This document shows, piece after piece, positions 27,562 to 36,012 of a stretch of DNA of 64,000 nt (positions within the stretch are counted from its first letter, which is position 1; each line of letters starts with the position of its first letter). The stretch is from NCBI RefSeq assembly GCF_900187265.1, contig NZ_LT906450.1, positions 4,331,444 through 4,395,443 on the forward strand, read 5' to 3'. This DNA comes from Rhodococcus rhodochrous (GTDB lineage Bacteria > Actinomycetota > Actinomycetes > Mycobacteriales > Mycobacteriaceae). Below the pieces are notes generated by a model. It made no database searches. It worked only from the letters and a program-made list of their open reading frames with translations, and had not been told where the DNA came from. Both the position numbers and the translations under genes were made by a program.

Positions 27562-29375
27562 GCCGACACTCCCGCGAGTTCCGCGGCGCGCTCGCGCAAT
27601 CGGCTCAGTTCCGCGACCTGCGTGTCGAGTTCGCCGATCCGACGCCGGCGTTCCTGTTCCTGCACGGTCGCGGCCTGACGGGTCGCTTCGAGCGACTCGT
27701 CGAGCGAACGCAGTGTCTGTTCGGCGATCTCGGTGAAGTGATCGCGCAACTGCCGCTGGATGAGGCGGAGCCGGTCCTTGGATTCCTTCCCGACCTGGAA
27801 GCTCACGTCGTCGGTGAAGGCGCGGATCGCGTTCTTCGCGTCGGCGCGGCGTCTGGCGAGCCGGACCTGCTTGTCGTCGCGATACGCCTTGGTGCCCAAT
27901 ACGACTCCGGCTCCCACCGAGATCGGGTTCACGAGCGCCATCCCCATCAGGGTGGTGACGAGACCGAACATCAGCACGCCACCGTAGGAACCCTTCATGC
28001 CGACGAGCACCTTCTGACCGATGCCGATCCGGCCGGACTCGAGATCGGACAGGTTCTCGACGGGATCGAGCAGCGTCGACAGGTCGCCGAGATGCAGCGA
28101 CGGCAGGGATGCGTCGTCGAGCGCGAAGTGCTCCGCCACCCTGCCGGCGAGGATCCCGGCGCGTTCGTGCGCCCACACGAAGTTGTCGCCGACCGATTCG
28201 GCGACCTGCTCGGCGAGCCACTGCCCCAGCCGGGGCCATTCCTTGCCCGGATCACACTCGTCCACGGACGCTTCGGCGTCGCGGGTCACTGTGCGCAACC
28301 GGTCGCGCAGGTCGTGGTCGATGTCGGCCGCGAGATCGGCGATGCCGTCCGACAACGTGATCTGCCACCGCGCCGCCCGCGTCCGCAACGCCTCGGTCGC
28401 GGCACGCGCCCGGCGCAGGTCCTCGATCGCGGCGTTCCCGGATTCGGGGTCGCGCAGCGCAGCGAGTTCGCTCTCGCAACCGAGCGCGAGATGGTCGACG
28501 ACGGTCTTCACGTCGTGTGCCACCGACAGGCGCGCCGAGTCGGCGTTGCGCGCGACGACCTGGTCGCGCAGGAAGTCGTAGATCGCGTCGAAGCCGGATT
28601 CCTGCTGCAGCGACGCATCGTCGGTGCGCAGGGCGTATTCGCGCAGCAGGGACGAGACGGGCAGCAACGGCAGGTCGAGCCCGGCGCGCTGCAGGTGTTC
28701 GCGGTCGGCGTCGACGATCGCGCGCCAGTGCGGATACATGTCGGTCTTGGTTACGAGCACCGCCGACGCCGGGCACAGTGTCTGCACCTGCCGCAGGAAC
28801 GCCATCTCCGGAGCGGTGAACTCCTGGCTCGCATCCGAGACGACGAAAACCGCGTCCGCGGTGGCGAGGAGCGTCAATGTGGCTGCGGTGTGCGGATTTC
28901 CGTGCCCGCCCACACCCGGGGTGTCGACGAACACGAGCCCGTCGGCGAGCAGTGGACTCGGCACGCTCACCTCCAGCCGTTCGACGTCCCGGCCGGCACT
29001 GCGCGGCGCGACCTGCTGCAGGTCGTCGAAGGGAACGGCGATGCGCGGCGCCGAACCGGTCGGGACGAGTTCGGCCGACGGCTCCTGCCCGTGCTGCACG
29101 AGCGTGGGGACCGCGGTGGTCTCGTCGTCGCCGACGGAACACACCTCGAGGCCGAGCAGTGCGTTCACGAACCGGCTCTTGCCCTGGTTCAGTCCCCCGA
29201 CGACGACCACCCGCAGTCGCGGGTCGGTGACCTTCGTGCGGGCGGCCGTCAGCCGGTCGGTGAGATCGTTGCGCCCGGCGCTGCGGGAGCGCGCGATCAC
29301 GGAGTCGATCAGGTCGAGGAGCGCTCGGCGTCTCGAGGGATCGGATGGATGCTGCGTATCCGGTGAATGCTGCAT
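27558..29375 (-). CDS. iniA: IniA-like dynamin-family GTPase
   Basis: A 605-residue bacterial dynamin-like protein. The GTPase domain has P-loop GGLNQGKS (residues 60-67), G3 DTPG (151-154) and G4 TKTD (209-212). The helical middle is followed by a hydrophobic hairpin at about 463-496 (GGVLMFGLVTTLMGMALVNP) that likely inserts into the membrane, as shown for mycobacterial IniA, then a C-terminal coiled coil. IniA is reported to mediate membrane fission and tolerance to isoniazid and ethambutol. It lies 70 bp after iniB and overlaps iniC. The start at 29375 has a weak ribosome site, so the exact N-terminus is uncertain. Confidence 0.88.
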   Translation of the reverse strand: MQHSPDTQHPSDPSRRRALLDLIDSVIARSRSAGRNDLTDRLTAARTKVTDPRLRVVVVGGLNQGKSRFVNALLGLEVCSVGDDETTAVPTLVQHGQEPSAELVPTGSAPRIAVPFDDLQQVAPRSAGRDVERLEVSVPSPLLADGLVFVDTPGVGGHGNPHTAATLTLLATADAVFVVSDASQEFTAPEMAFLRQVQTLCPASAVLVTKTDMYPHWRAIVDADREHLQRAGLDLPLLPVSSLLREYALRTDDASLQQESGFDAIYDFLRDQVVARNADSARLSVAHDVKTVVDHLALGCESELAALRDPESGNAAIEDLRRARAATEALRTRAARWQITLSDGIADLAADIDHDLRDRLRTVTRDAEASVDECDPGKEWPRLGQWLAEQVAESVGDNFVWAHERAGILAGRVAEHFALDDASLPSLHLGDLSTLLDPVENLSDLESGRIGIGQKVLVGMKGSYGGVLMFGLVTTLMGMALVNPISVGAGVVLGTKAYRDDKQVRLARRRADAKNAIRAFTDDVSFQVGKESKDRLRLIQRQLRDHFTEIAEQTLRSLDESLEATRQAATVQEQERRRRIGELDTQVAELSRLRERAAELAGVSA

Positions 29376-29445
29376 GGGCTGCGTCGACTCGCCTTCCGTC
29401 GGTGCGGGCTCCGGCCATTATGTCCCGGAGCCCGCACCGCTGCGG

Positions 29446-31443
29446 TCAGGGCAGCAGTCCGTCGAGATCGGTGGAGTCGCCACCGGCGCCGAGCGAGGAG
29501 TCGCCACCGGCTCCGGCGAACAGACCACCACCGAGACCGGAGGTCGCGGTGAGGCCGCCCTCGCCGAACAGACCTGCAGCTCCCGAGGCGGAGCCGAAGA
29601 CGTCCTCGCCGACCGACGCCCAACCCTCCGCACCACCCGACAGGGCCGTCCCCACCTGCGTGGACAGTTCGGCGCCGAGGTCGGCTGCGCTCTCCAGGCC
29701 GCCGGAGACACCGAGGTCGACTGCAGTACCCGGATCTGCTGCACCACCGAGATCGAGGGCGTTCTCGAAGTCGGCTGCCGTACCCAGGTCGACCGACGTT
29801 CCCAGTCCACCGGCCGCGCCGATCCCCGAATCGATCGCGGCGCCTAGGTCCGCGCCCACGTTCACTCCGGCCCCGAGTTCCGCCGCCGCGTCCAGCGCTC
29901 CGTCGAGGGCGTAGCCGAGCTGACCGGTGGCTTCGGCACCGGCGCCGAGGCTGCCGCCGATCGTTGTCGCGAGCTGCGAGCCGAGATCCGCACCCGCATC
30001 GACGGGCACCGACCCCGCGGCCGTCTCGAGTGCACTGCCGAGCTGCAGGCCGAGCTCGGCGCCTGCCGAACCACCGGTCGCGAAGGTCGAGCCGAGGACG
30101 GACGACAGGTCCGTTCCGAGGCTCGTCCCCGCCTGCACGGTCGAATCGACGGTCGCGCCGATATCGGTGGTCGAGCCGATGGCGACGTTCAGCGCGGACG
30201 ACAGTTCGGTGGTCGCGGTGGTCTCGAGGCCCAGCGCGCCGCCGAGCACCCCACCGACCACCGTGCCGAGGTCGATGCCCGCACCGGTCTCCGTATCGAT
30301 CTCACCACCACCGGAGAGGACCGCGTCGAGGTCGACGCCGCCGAGCAGGCCACCGTGCGCACCGCTCTCGATGACGGTCCCCAGCGCGGCACCGAGATCG
30401 GCCGCAGCGCCGCCGCCCGCTCCGAGCAGGGCCGAGAGGGACGCACCGAGACCGAGGGTCGCGCCCACGCCGGCGTCGAGACCGGCGGCGAGGTCGGTTC
30501 CCAGGCCGGCACCGAGATCGGCCACACCACCGAGGACACCGCCCAGGCTCGTGCCGAGCGCACCGGTCAGTTCCGTGCCCACGCCGAGCACGCCCCCGAG
30601 TGTCGTGCCGAGCGCGACACCGAGTTCGGCGCCGCCGTCGAGGGCCGCGGTGAGCTCGGTCGAGAACGCGCCCCCGGCGTCGACGGCAGATTCCAGCAGG
30701 CCACCGAGGGCGAGGCCGATATCGGCACCGAGCGTGCCCCCGATACCCAGTGCTCCTTCGAGGGTGGTCGCGAGGTCGGCGCCGAGACCGCCCGAGGCCT
30801 CGACGGCCGCATCGATCGCGGCGGCGAGATCGGCGGCGGCACCGACACCCAGGCCCAGTCCGCCTTCGAGCGCTCCGCCCACAGCGCCCCCGATGCCGAG
30901 GGCTCCACCGAGGTCGAGACCCGCGCCGAGTGCACCGCCGAGTGCCGCACCCAGGGAAGCGCCGAGCTCGCCACCGGCTTCGAGCGCCGCTCCGAGTTGT
31001 GCACCGAGGTCGGCGACGACCCCGGTCTGCGCGTCGAGGTTCAGTCCGCCACCGAGACCCAGGCCCCCACCGAGTCCTGCCCCGACACCGAGGCCCAGGC
31101 CGGCGGCGCCACCGAGGCCCACTGCTCCACCCAGGCCCGCCGCTCCACCCAGGCCCGCCGCTCCACCCAGGCCCACTGCTCCACCCAGGCCCGCCGCGGC
31201 GGTACCGGCGATCGACGCTCCGACGTTCGCGGCACCGTTCAGCGCTGCGGTCAGTTCGGCGGCGGTCCCGGCGAACAGACCGCTGTCCGCGACCAGCGGG
31301 GCGACGGCGACGATGTCGGCGTGGCACACGTCGTCCAGTCCGGCTTCGGCGAGGACGGCCTCGGGGTTGCTGCAGTACCGGGCGAGTTCCTTCTCGTCGC
31401 GGAACAGGCCGAGGATGAAGTCGAGTACGGCGTTGGTGGCCAT
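29446..31443 (-). CDS. iniB: IniB-like Gly/Ala-rich protein
   Basis: A 665-residue protein. The first about 50 residues (NAVLDFILGLFRDEKELARYCSNPEAVLAEAGL) match the small N-terminal domain of mycobacterial IniB. The rest is an extreme Gly/Ala/Leu repeat region with a period of about 11 residues (forms of xxDLGAxLGxAL), recurring Asp/Glu/Thr positions and no predicted membrane helix. The C-terminus ends SLGAGGDSTDLDGLLP. There is no signal peptide. ATG at 31443 follows CAGGAGA. First gene of the ini operon. The repeat suggests an elongated structural or self-assembling protein; M. tuberculosis IniB is shorter (about 479). The function of IniB is unknown. Confidence 0.82.
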   Translation of the reverse strand: MATNAVLDFILGLFRDEKELARYCSNPEAVLAEAGLDDVCHADIVAVAPLVADSGLFAGTAAELTAALNGAANVGASIAGTAAAGLGGAVGLGGAAGLGGAAGLGGAVGLGGAAGLGLGVGAGLGGGLGLGGGLNLDAQTGVVADLGAQLGAALEAGGELGASLGAALGGALGAGLDLGGALGIGGAVGGALEGGLGLGVGAAADLAAAIDAAVEASGGLGADLATTLEGALGIGGTLGADIGLALGGLLESAVDAGGAFSTELTAALDGGAELGVALGTTLGGVLGVGTELTGALGTSLGGVLGGVADLGAGLGTDLAAGLDAGVGATLGLGASLSALLGAGGGAAADLGAALGTVIESGAHGGLLGGVDLDAVLSGGGEIDTETGAGIDLGTVVGGVLGGALGLETTATTELSSALNVAIGSTTDIGATVDSTVQAGTSLGTDLSSVLGSTFATGGSAGAELGLQLGSALETAAGSVPVDAGADLGSQLATTIGGSLGAGAEATGQLGYALDGALDAAAELGAGVNVGADLGAAIDSGIGAAGGLGTSVDLGTAADFENALDLGGAADPGTAVDLGVSGGLESAADLGAELSTQVGTALSGGAEGWASVGEDVFGSASGAAGLFGEGGLTATSGLGGGLFAGAGGDSSLGAGGDSTDLDGLLP
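31106..31195 (-). repeat. Five tandem 18-bp units inside iniB
   Basis: Unit GCTCCACCCAGGCCCGCC (plus strand) occurs at 31124, 31142, 31160 and 31178, with a diverged copy at 31106. It encodes the hexapeptide repeat GLGGA(A/V). The units are almost identical at nucleotide level, so length may vary between strains. Confidence 0.85.
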
Positions 31444-31477
31444 CGCGTGTCTCCTGAGTCGTGGGGATCTGGGAACG

Positions 31478-31524
31478 ACGCTACGAATCCGCGGGTCACG
31501 GGCACAGGGGGTGCGGCCCCCTGT
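31478..31524 (-). promoter_or_regulatory. iniB promoter and inverted repeat
   Basis: Leftward -10 TAGCGT (31483-31478). A perfect 8-5-8 inverted repeat, ACAGGGGG-TGCGG-CCCCCTGT (31504-31524), covers the -35 position and is a probable operator. Confidence 0.6.
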
Positions 31525-31536
31525 CTGCCGTCGACC

Positions 31537-31581
31537 GTTAGGGGATCGGGGTGCGGGGGCATCGGGGTCGTTAGGGGATCG
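31537..31581. repeat. Two direct repeats in the ini intergenic region
   Basis: GTTAGGGGATCG occurs at 31537-31548 and 31570-31581, exactly 33 bp apart (three helical turns), between iniB and the divergent Hsp70-like operon. Possible regulator sites. Confidence 0.5.
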
Positions 31582-31707
31582 TCCCCACGATCGGGCCGGT
31601 GGGCGGTGTGGGAGCTAACAGGTCACGGGGTGGGAACGACAGGCTCATCGAGACCGAACGGTGGAACGAGATCGCGGACCTGTGTCCGCCAGAACCCGGG
31701 AGCATGC

Positions 31708-33525
31708 ATGTATTCAGGACTCGGCGTCACGATCGGGGCGGCCAATTCGGTGGCCCTCACCGTGCTCGACCAGCCCCGATCCGGCGATCCCAGCGTTCTG
31801 TCGGTCCCCACCGAACTCCATCTCCCCGAGGACGGAGCCCCCGTCCTCGGCGCCCCGACCCCCGGTGCGCAGGCGTTCTCCGGCTATGCGGCCCGGGTCG
31901 GCGATCCGGTCGGCATCCTCGCCGAGGACGGCTCCACCTACCTCGGTGAGGATCTCGTCGCGTCAACCGTGGCCTGTCTGCAGTACCGCACCGGCACCTC
32001 CGATGTGCCGACGATGCTGGCGCATCCCGCCGCGTGGTCGGCGCACACCGTCGAGGCCCTGCAGGCGGCGCTCGTCCGCGCCGGCGTGACCGCAGGGACG
32101 ATCCCCGAACCGATCGCGGCGGTGCGCTGGCTCGACGCCACCCACGGTCCGCTGGGGGACGACGTGACGGTGGTCTACGACCTCGGTGCGCGCAGCCTCG
32201 ACGTCGCCGTCGTGCAGGGCGGGACGCATCCGACGCTGTTGGGCCGACCGCTGAGCAGCGACGACGTCTCCGGCGACCACCTCGACCATCTCGTCACCAC
32301 CTATCTGCTGGGAACGCTCGGCGAGGACGCGGCCGACCTCGACCCGTTCGATCCCGCGACCGTCGCGGCCCTCGCCGATTTCCGTGCTCGGTGCCGCGCG
32401 GCGAAGGAGGCACTGTCCAGCGACACCGAGACGGTCGTGCCGGTCGCGCTGCCGGGCCTGCACCGCGACCTGCGTCTGGTGCGCAGCGAGTTCGAGGAGT
32501 TCGCCCGGGAGCCGCTGGAGACGTCGCTCGCCGTGGTGCAGGATGCGATCCGCGGGGCCGGGCTCGACCGGTCGGACATCGCACACGTGCTGTTGATCGG
32601 TGGTGGCTCGTCCACCCCGCTCGTCGCCGAACTGATCTCGTCGGAGCTGGGTCTGCCGATCGTCTCGTCGGCGCGACCGGCCTTCACCGCAGCGCACGGA
32701 GCCGCGCTCGCAGCGGCCGCGGTCGGTGCCCCGACTGCCGCGGCGCCGGTGGCGCCTCCTGCACCTGTCGTCGACGACGAACCCGAGACCGTCGCACTGC
32801 CGGTGGTGCCCGCCGCGGAGGCGCAGCTTGTCGCTGCAGCGCATCGGCCCGCAGTCGTCGACACCGCGACCGGCACACCCGCACGCGCCCGTTCGTTCGC
32901 GCTGGTGGGTGCCGCTGTCGCCGCCGTCGTCGTCCTCGCCGGGGGCGGGCTGGCGATCGGCACCCTGTCGTCGGAGGCCGAGACGCCCGGTTCGGAGGTA
33001 CGTCCGTCGAGCGAGATCGTGGCCGGGAACCCGACGACCACCACGACCGTCCCCGGTACGACCGTCCCCGGCACGACCGGCGCGCAGCCGTCCGAGTCGG
33101 GAACCGTCGTCCCGGTCCGGGTGCAAGGCCCGGACGGGACCGTGACTGCTGTCCCGGTCGCCGCGACGCCCGCTTCCGGTACCGCACCCACCGGCGCTGT
33201 ACCTGCACCGGACCCGACCGCACCCGCACCGGCGACACCCGGGGAGACGACGCAGGCACCCGAATCGGCACCGCAACCGGCTCCCGCCCCGGCACCGGCG
33301 CCCGCTCCTGCGCCGGCACCGCAACCGACCGCACCCACCGCACCGAATACGGGTGGCAGCCGCGTCGGCGACGCCCTGTCGGGCGCAGGTCAGGGTGCGG
33401 GCGCGGTCGTCGAGGGTGTCGGTAACGGCGTGGGCCGGGTGCTCGACGGCACCGGCAACGTGGTCGGGGGTGTCCTCGACGGCACGGGGCAGGTCGTCGG
33501 CGGACTGCTCGGAACCGGACGCTGA
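31708..33525 (+). CDS. Membrane-anchored Hsp70-like protein
   Basis: A 605-residue protein with an Hsp70/actin-fold ATPase domain (about 1-340): GVTIGAANSVAL near the N-terminus, phosphate loop DLGARSLDVAVV at about 158-169 and adenosine motif LLIGGGSSTPLVAEL at about 296-310. The Hsp70 substrate-binding domain is absent. Instead there is one membrane helix (SFALVGAAVAAVVVLAGGGL, about 400-419), then an external Thr/Pro/Ala-rich region and Gly/Val-rich terminal repeats (VLDGTGNVVGGVLDGTGQVVGG). ATG at 31708 follows GGGAG. First gene of an operon with an IniR-like regulator, divergent from iniBAC. Probably an envelope sensor or scaffold; the role is inferred. Confidence 0.8.
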   Translation: MYSGLGVTIGAANSVALTVLDQPRSGDPSVLSVPTELHLPEDGAPVLGAPTPGAQAFSGYAARVGDPVGILAEDGSTYLGEDLVASTVACLQYRTGTSDVPTMLAHPAAWSAHTVEALQAALVRAGVTAGTIPEPIAAVRWLDATHGPLGDDVTVVYDLGARSLDVAVVQGGTHPTLLGRPLSSDDVSGDHLDHLVTTYLLGTLGEDAADLDPFDPATVAALADFRARCRAAKEALSSDTETVVPVALPGLHRDLRLVRSEFEEFAREPLETSLAVVQDAIRGAGLDRSDIAHVLLIGGGSSTPLVAELISSELGLPIVSSARPAFTAAHGAALAAAAVGAPTAAAPVAPPAPVVDDEPETVALPVVPAAEAQLVAAAHRPAVVDTATGTPARARSFALVGAAVAAVVVLAGGGLAIGTLSSEAETPGSEVRPSSEIVAGNPTTTTTVPGTTVPGTTGAQPSESGTVVPVRVQGPDGTVTAVPVAATPASGTAPTGAVPAPDPTAPAPATPGETTQAPESAPQPAPAPAPAPAPAPAPQPTAPTAPNTGGSRVGDALSGAGQGAGAVVEGVGNGVGRVLDGTGNVVGGVLDGTGQVVGGLLGTGR

Positions 33526-33534
33526 CCGATCCCG

Positions 33535-36012
33535 ATGACGTCCGCTCCCGCCCCTCCGCGACGCCCGGTCCCCAGGGAGGTCACGCGTGCCCTGACCGCG
33601 GCCGCTCCCCCGCGACTGCTGCTCGTCGGCGGCACCGGAACCGGGAAGTCCGCAATCCTCGCTTCGCTCCGAACCGATTTCGCCGACACCCGCATCGTCG
33701 ACGACGCACACCGCATGACCGCCGCGGAACTGCAGGAGCTCGTCGACCACATCCGGGATGCACCGACGGGGATCGTCGTGGCCACCGAAGCCCGACCGCA
33801 CCGAGCCGAGATGCGCTCGCTGACCGCAGCGTTCACGGGAAGCGGGACGGTGGTGGAACTGGGGTCGTGGACACCTCGTGAGATCGCCGGTCGCGCGGCG
33901 TCGTTCGAGCTCCGGCTCGCACCGCCCCAGGTGCGTGCCCTGCACCGCCTCACGGGCGGCGTACCGCATCTCGTCGACACCGCCCTCGACGCCGTGCGGA
34001 CGGAGAGCGTTGTCCGGCGGGCCGTCGAGGAAGCGATCCGCCGGCAGCTCCTCGCGGATCTCGATCTCACCGCAGCTCTGGCGCTCGTCGACCTCGGCGC
34101 GGCGCTCGATCCCGGCGAACTCGCCGCCGTGCTCGACATCCCTGTCGAGCGCGCTCTCGATCTCGTCGATGCGGCCCGTGCGAGTGGTCTGCTCGGCGCC
34201 GATGCCGCGAGCCTCACCACCGGGGCGAGCGGTGCGCCCGCGGCGGCCCTGGGACGGCACAACCTGTTCGTCGTCGCGCGTCGCCTCCTCGCGACTCGTC
34301 TCGATGCCGGAACGCTGACGCCGCAACTCGCCCGCGGCCTCGCGACGATCGGCCTCACCGACCCGCATCTCGCCGAGCGACTCGTCGCGTTCGCAGCCGA
34401 CGCGCCGCCCCGCGAGGCCGCGGATCTTCTCGACGCCGCCGTACCCGCGGGAGCCGATCCCGCGACCCTTGCGGTGCGGCGAGCCGAAGTCGCCTTCGCG
34501 GCAGGGGATCTCGAGCGAGCCGAACAGATCACCGACCGGTTGCTCGACCGCGTCGACACGGCGGACGTCGACGACCTGCGCGCCGCCACCCGGATCTCCG
34601 CGAGCATCGCCGCGCATCGCGGCATGCTCGACCGCAGTGCCGACCTGTTCGAATGGCTCGGTCCCGAACGGGTCGGTACGGACGCTCCCCTCGCCGCCAC
34701 CGTGCTGCTCGCCGCCGGACGACCCTCGGCCGCAGAACGTCTCCGCGGTGCCGCCACCTCGGGTGCGCCGACCTCTGCGGCCTCCGCCGCACGACTGCTC
34801 GAGGAGGGCCTGCGCGAATCCGTCGGCGGCGACGGCCGGATCGCGATGAACCGCCTCGCCCGCGCATTGACGAGCCTCGGCTCCGACGGGCCGCTGCGCG
34901 CCTGGCCCGACACGGTCGACGCCGTCGCCGCACTGCTGTGCCTGCACTCGGGCGAACTCGGGCACGCACGCGCGATCCTCGACCGTCCGGAGACTCCCAC
35001 CGTCCGCAATCGCATCCTGGTGGCGTGGACCGAGATGCTCGGCGGTGATCTCGCAGCCGCGGCGGCGACCGCCGAAGCCGTCGCTCCCGAAGTGACCGGG
35101 CAGCGCGACCTCCTCTTCTTCCACGCCTTGCAGGTCGGGTTGGCGCGACGCAATGCCGACCTCGGAGCGTTGACGGTGCGGTGGCAGGCCGCGCAGTCGG
35201 TCGTGGCCGAGTACTCCGTCGACCTGTTCGGGCTGCTGCCGTTGGGCGAACTGTGGCTGGCCGCCGTCCGCCTCGGGGAGTCCGCGCGGGTCGCGCACCT
35301 CGTCGCCGCTGCCCGCGTACTGCTCACCACCCTCGGTGAGCCACCGCTGTGGGGCGCGGCGCTGCACTGGTACGGGGTGCAGGTCGCGATCGCCGCGGAC
35401 CGGCCGGCCGACCTCGTCCCGCACGCCCGCGCGCTGGCCCTGGCCGCGGAGACCACCGCCTACGCCGCGGTGCTCGCGCGGGCCGGGCACGCCTGGCTCT
35501 CCGTACTGCGCGGTGAGGTCGACGCGACGCGCATCCGCGAAGCGGCCGAGGCCCTCGCGTCCGTGGGTCTTCCGTGGGACGGCGCGAAGCTCGCGGGAGA
35601 AGCAGCGCTGCGGGCGGACGACACCACTGTCGCCACCGGATTACTGCAGGTCGCGCGGACGATCCGGCAGGACGGCCCGGCCGGTCGCGCACCGGTCGAC
35701 ATCGCCCCCGACACTCCCCCGGGCGATCCGGACGAATCACCCCTCGGTGCACGGGAGAAGCCGGGTGCACTGTCCGAGCGAGAGGCGCAGGTGGCCGACC
35801 TGGTGGTTTCGGGCCTCACCTACCGGGAGGTAGGAAACCACCTGTACATTTCCGCGAAGACCGTGGAACATCATGTCGCCCGTATCCGGCGCCGACTCGG
35901 TGCCGGTTCCCGCTCGGAGCTCCTGTCACTGCTTCGGGCCATGGGGCACGGCGCAGATGTACCCCGTCACACACACTCCGACCGGAATGGAGGCAAGCCG
36001 GCATGTCCGTAG
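33535..36012 (+). CDS. iniR: ATPase/LuxR-type regulator (IniR-like)
   Basis: An 825-residue regulator. The N-terminal P-loop GGTGTGKS is at residues 32-39, followed by a Walker B-like IVDDAH at 54-59 and a long helical repeat-rich middle. The C-terminal LuxR helix-turn-helix is at about 756-815 (LSEREAQVADLVVSGLTYREVGNHLYISAKTVEHHV). This large LAL-like architecture and the position beside iniBAC match mycobacterial IniR (Rv0339c, about 832 residues), an activator of iniBAC. ATG at 33535 has only a weak ribosome site and lies 9 bp after the Hsp70-like gene, so coupling is likely. It overlaps the next gene by 10 bp. Predicted targets are the divergent ini operon and its own operon. Confidence 0.8.
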   Translation: MTSAPAPPRRPVPREVTRALTAAAPPRLLLVGGTGTGKSAILASLRTDFADTRIVDDAHRMTAAELQELVDHIRDAPTGIVVATEARPHRAEMRSLTAAFTGSGTVVELGSWTPREIAGRAASFELRLAPPQVRALHRLTGGVPHLVDTALDAVRTESVVRRAVEEAIRRQLLADLDLTAALALVDLGAALDPGELAAVLDIPVERALDLVDAARASGLLGADAASLTTGASGAPAAALGRHNLFVVARRLLATRLDAGTLTPQLARGLATIGLTDPHLAERLVAFAADAPPREAADLLDAAVPAGADPATLAVRRAEVAFAAGDLERAEQITDRLLDRVDTADVDDLRAATRISASIAAHRGMLDRSADLFEWLGPERVGTDAPLAATVLLAAGRPSAAERLRGAATSGAPTSAASAARLLEEGLRESVGGDGRIAMNRLARALTSLGSDGPLRAWPDTVDAVAALLCLHSGELGHARAILDRPETPTVRNRILVAWTEMLGGDLAAAAATAEAVAPEVTGQRDLLFFHALQVGLARRNADLGALTVRWQAAQSVVAEYSVDLFGLLPLGELWLAAVRLGESARVAHLVAAARVLLTTLGEPPLWGAALHWYGVQVAIAADRPADLVPHARALALAAETTAYAAVLARAGHAWLSVLRGEVDATRIREAAEALASVGLPWDGAKLAGEAALRADDTTVATGLLQVARTIRQDGPAGRAPVDIAPDTPPGDPDESPLGAREKPGALSEREAQVADLVVSGLTYREVGNHLYISAKTVEHHVARIRRRLGAGSRSELLSLLRAMGHGADVPRHTHSDRNGGKPACP

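Noticed and set aside
29927-31618. Long Pro/Ala/Ser-rich open frame opposite iniB
   Set aside because: Shadow of the GC-rich Gly/Ala repeats; no start signal.
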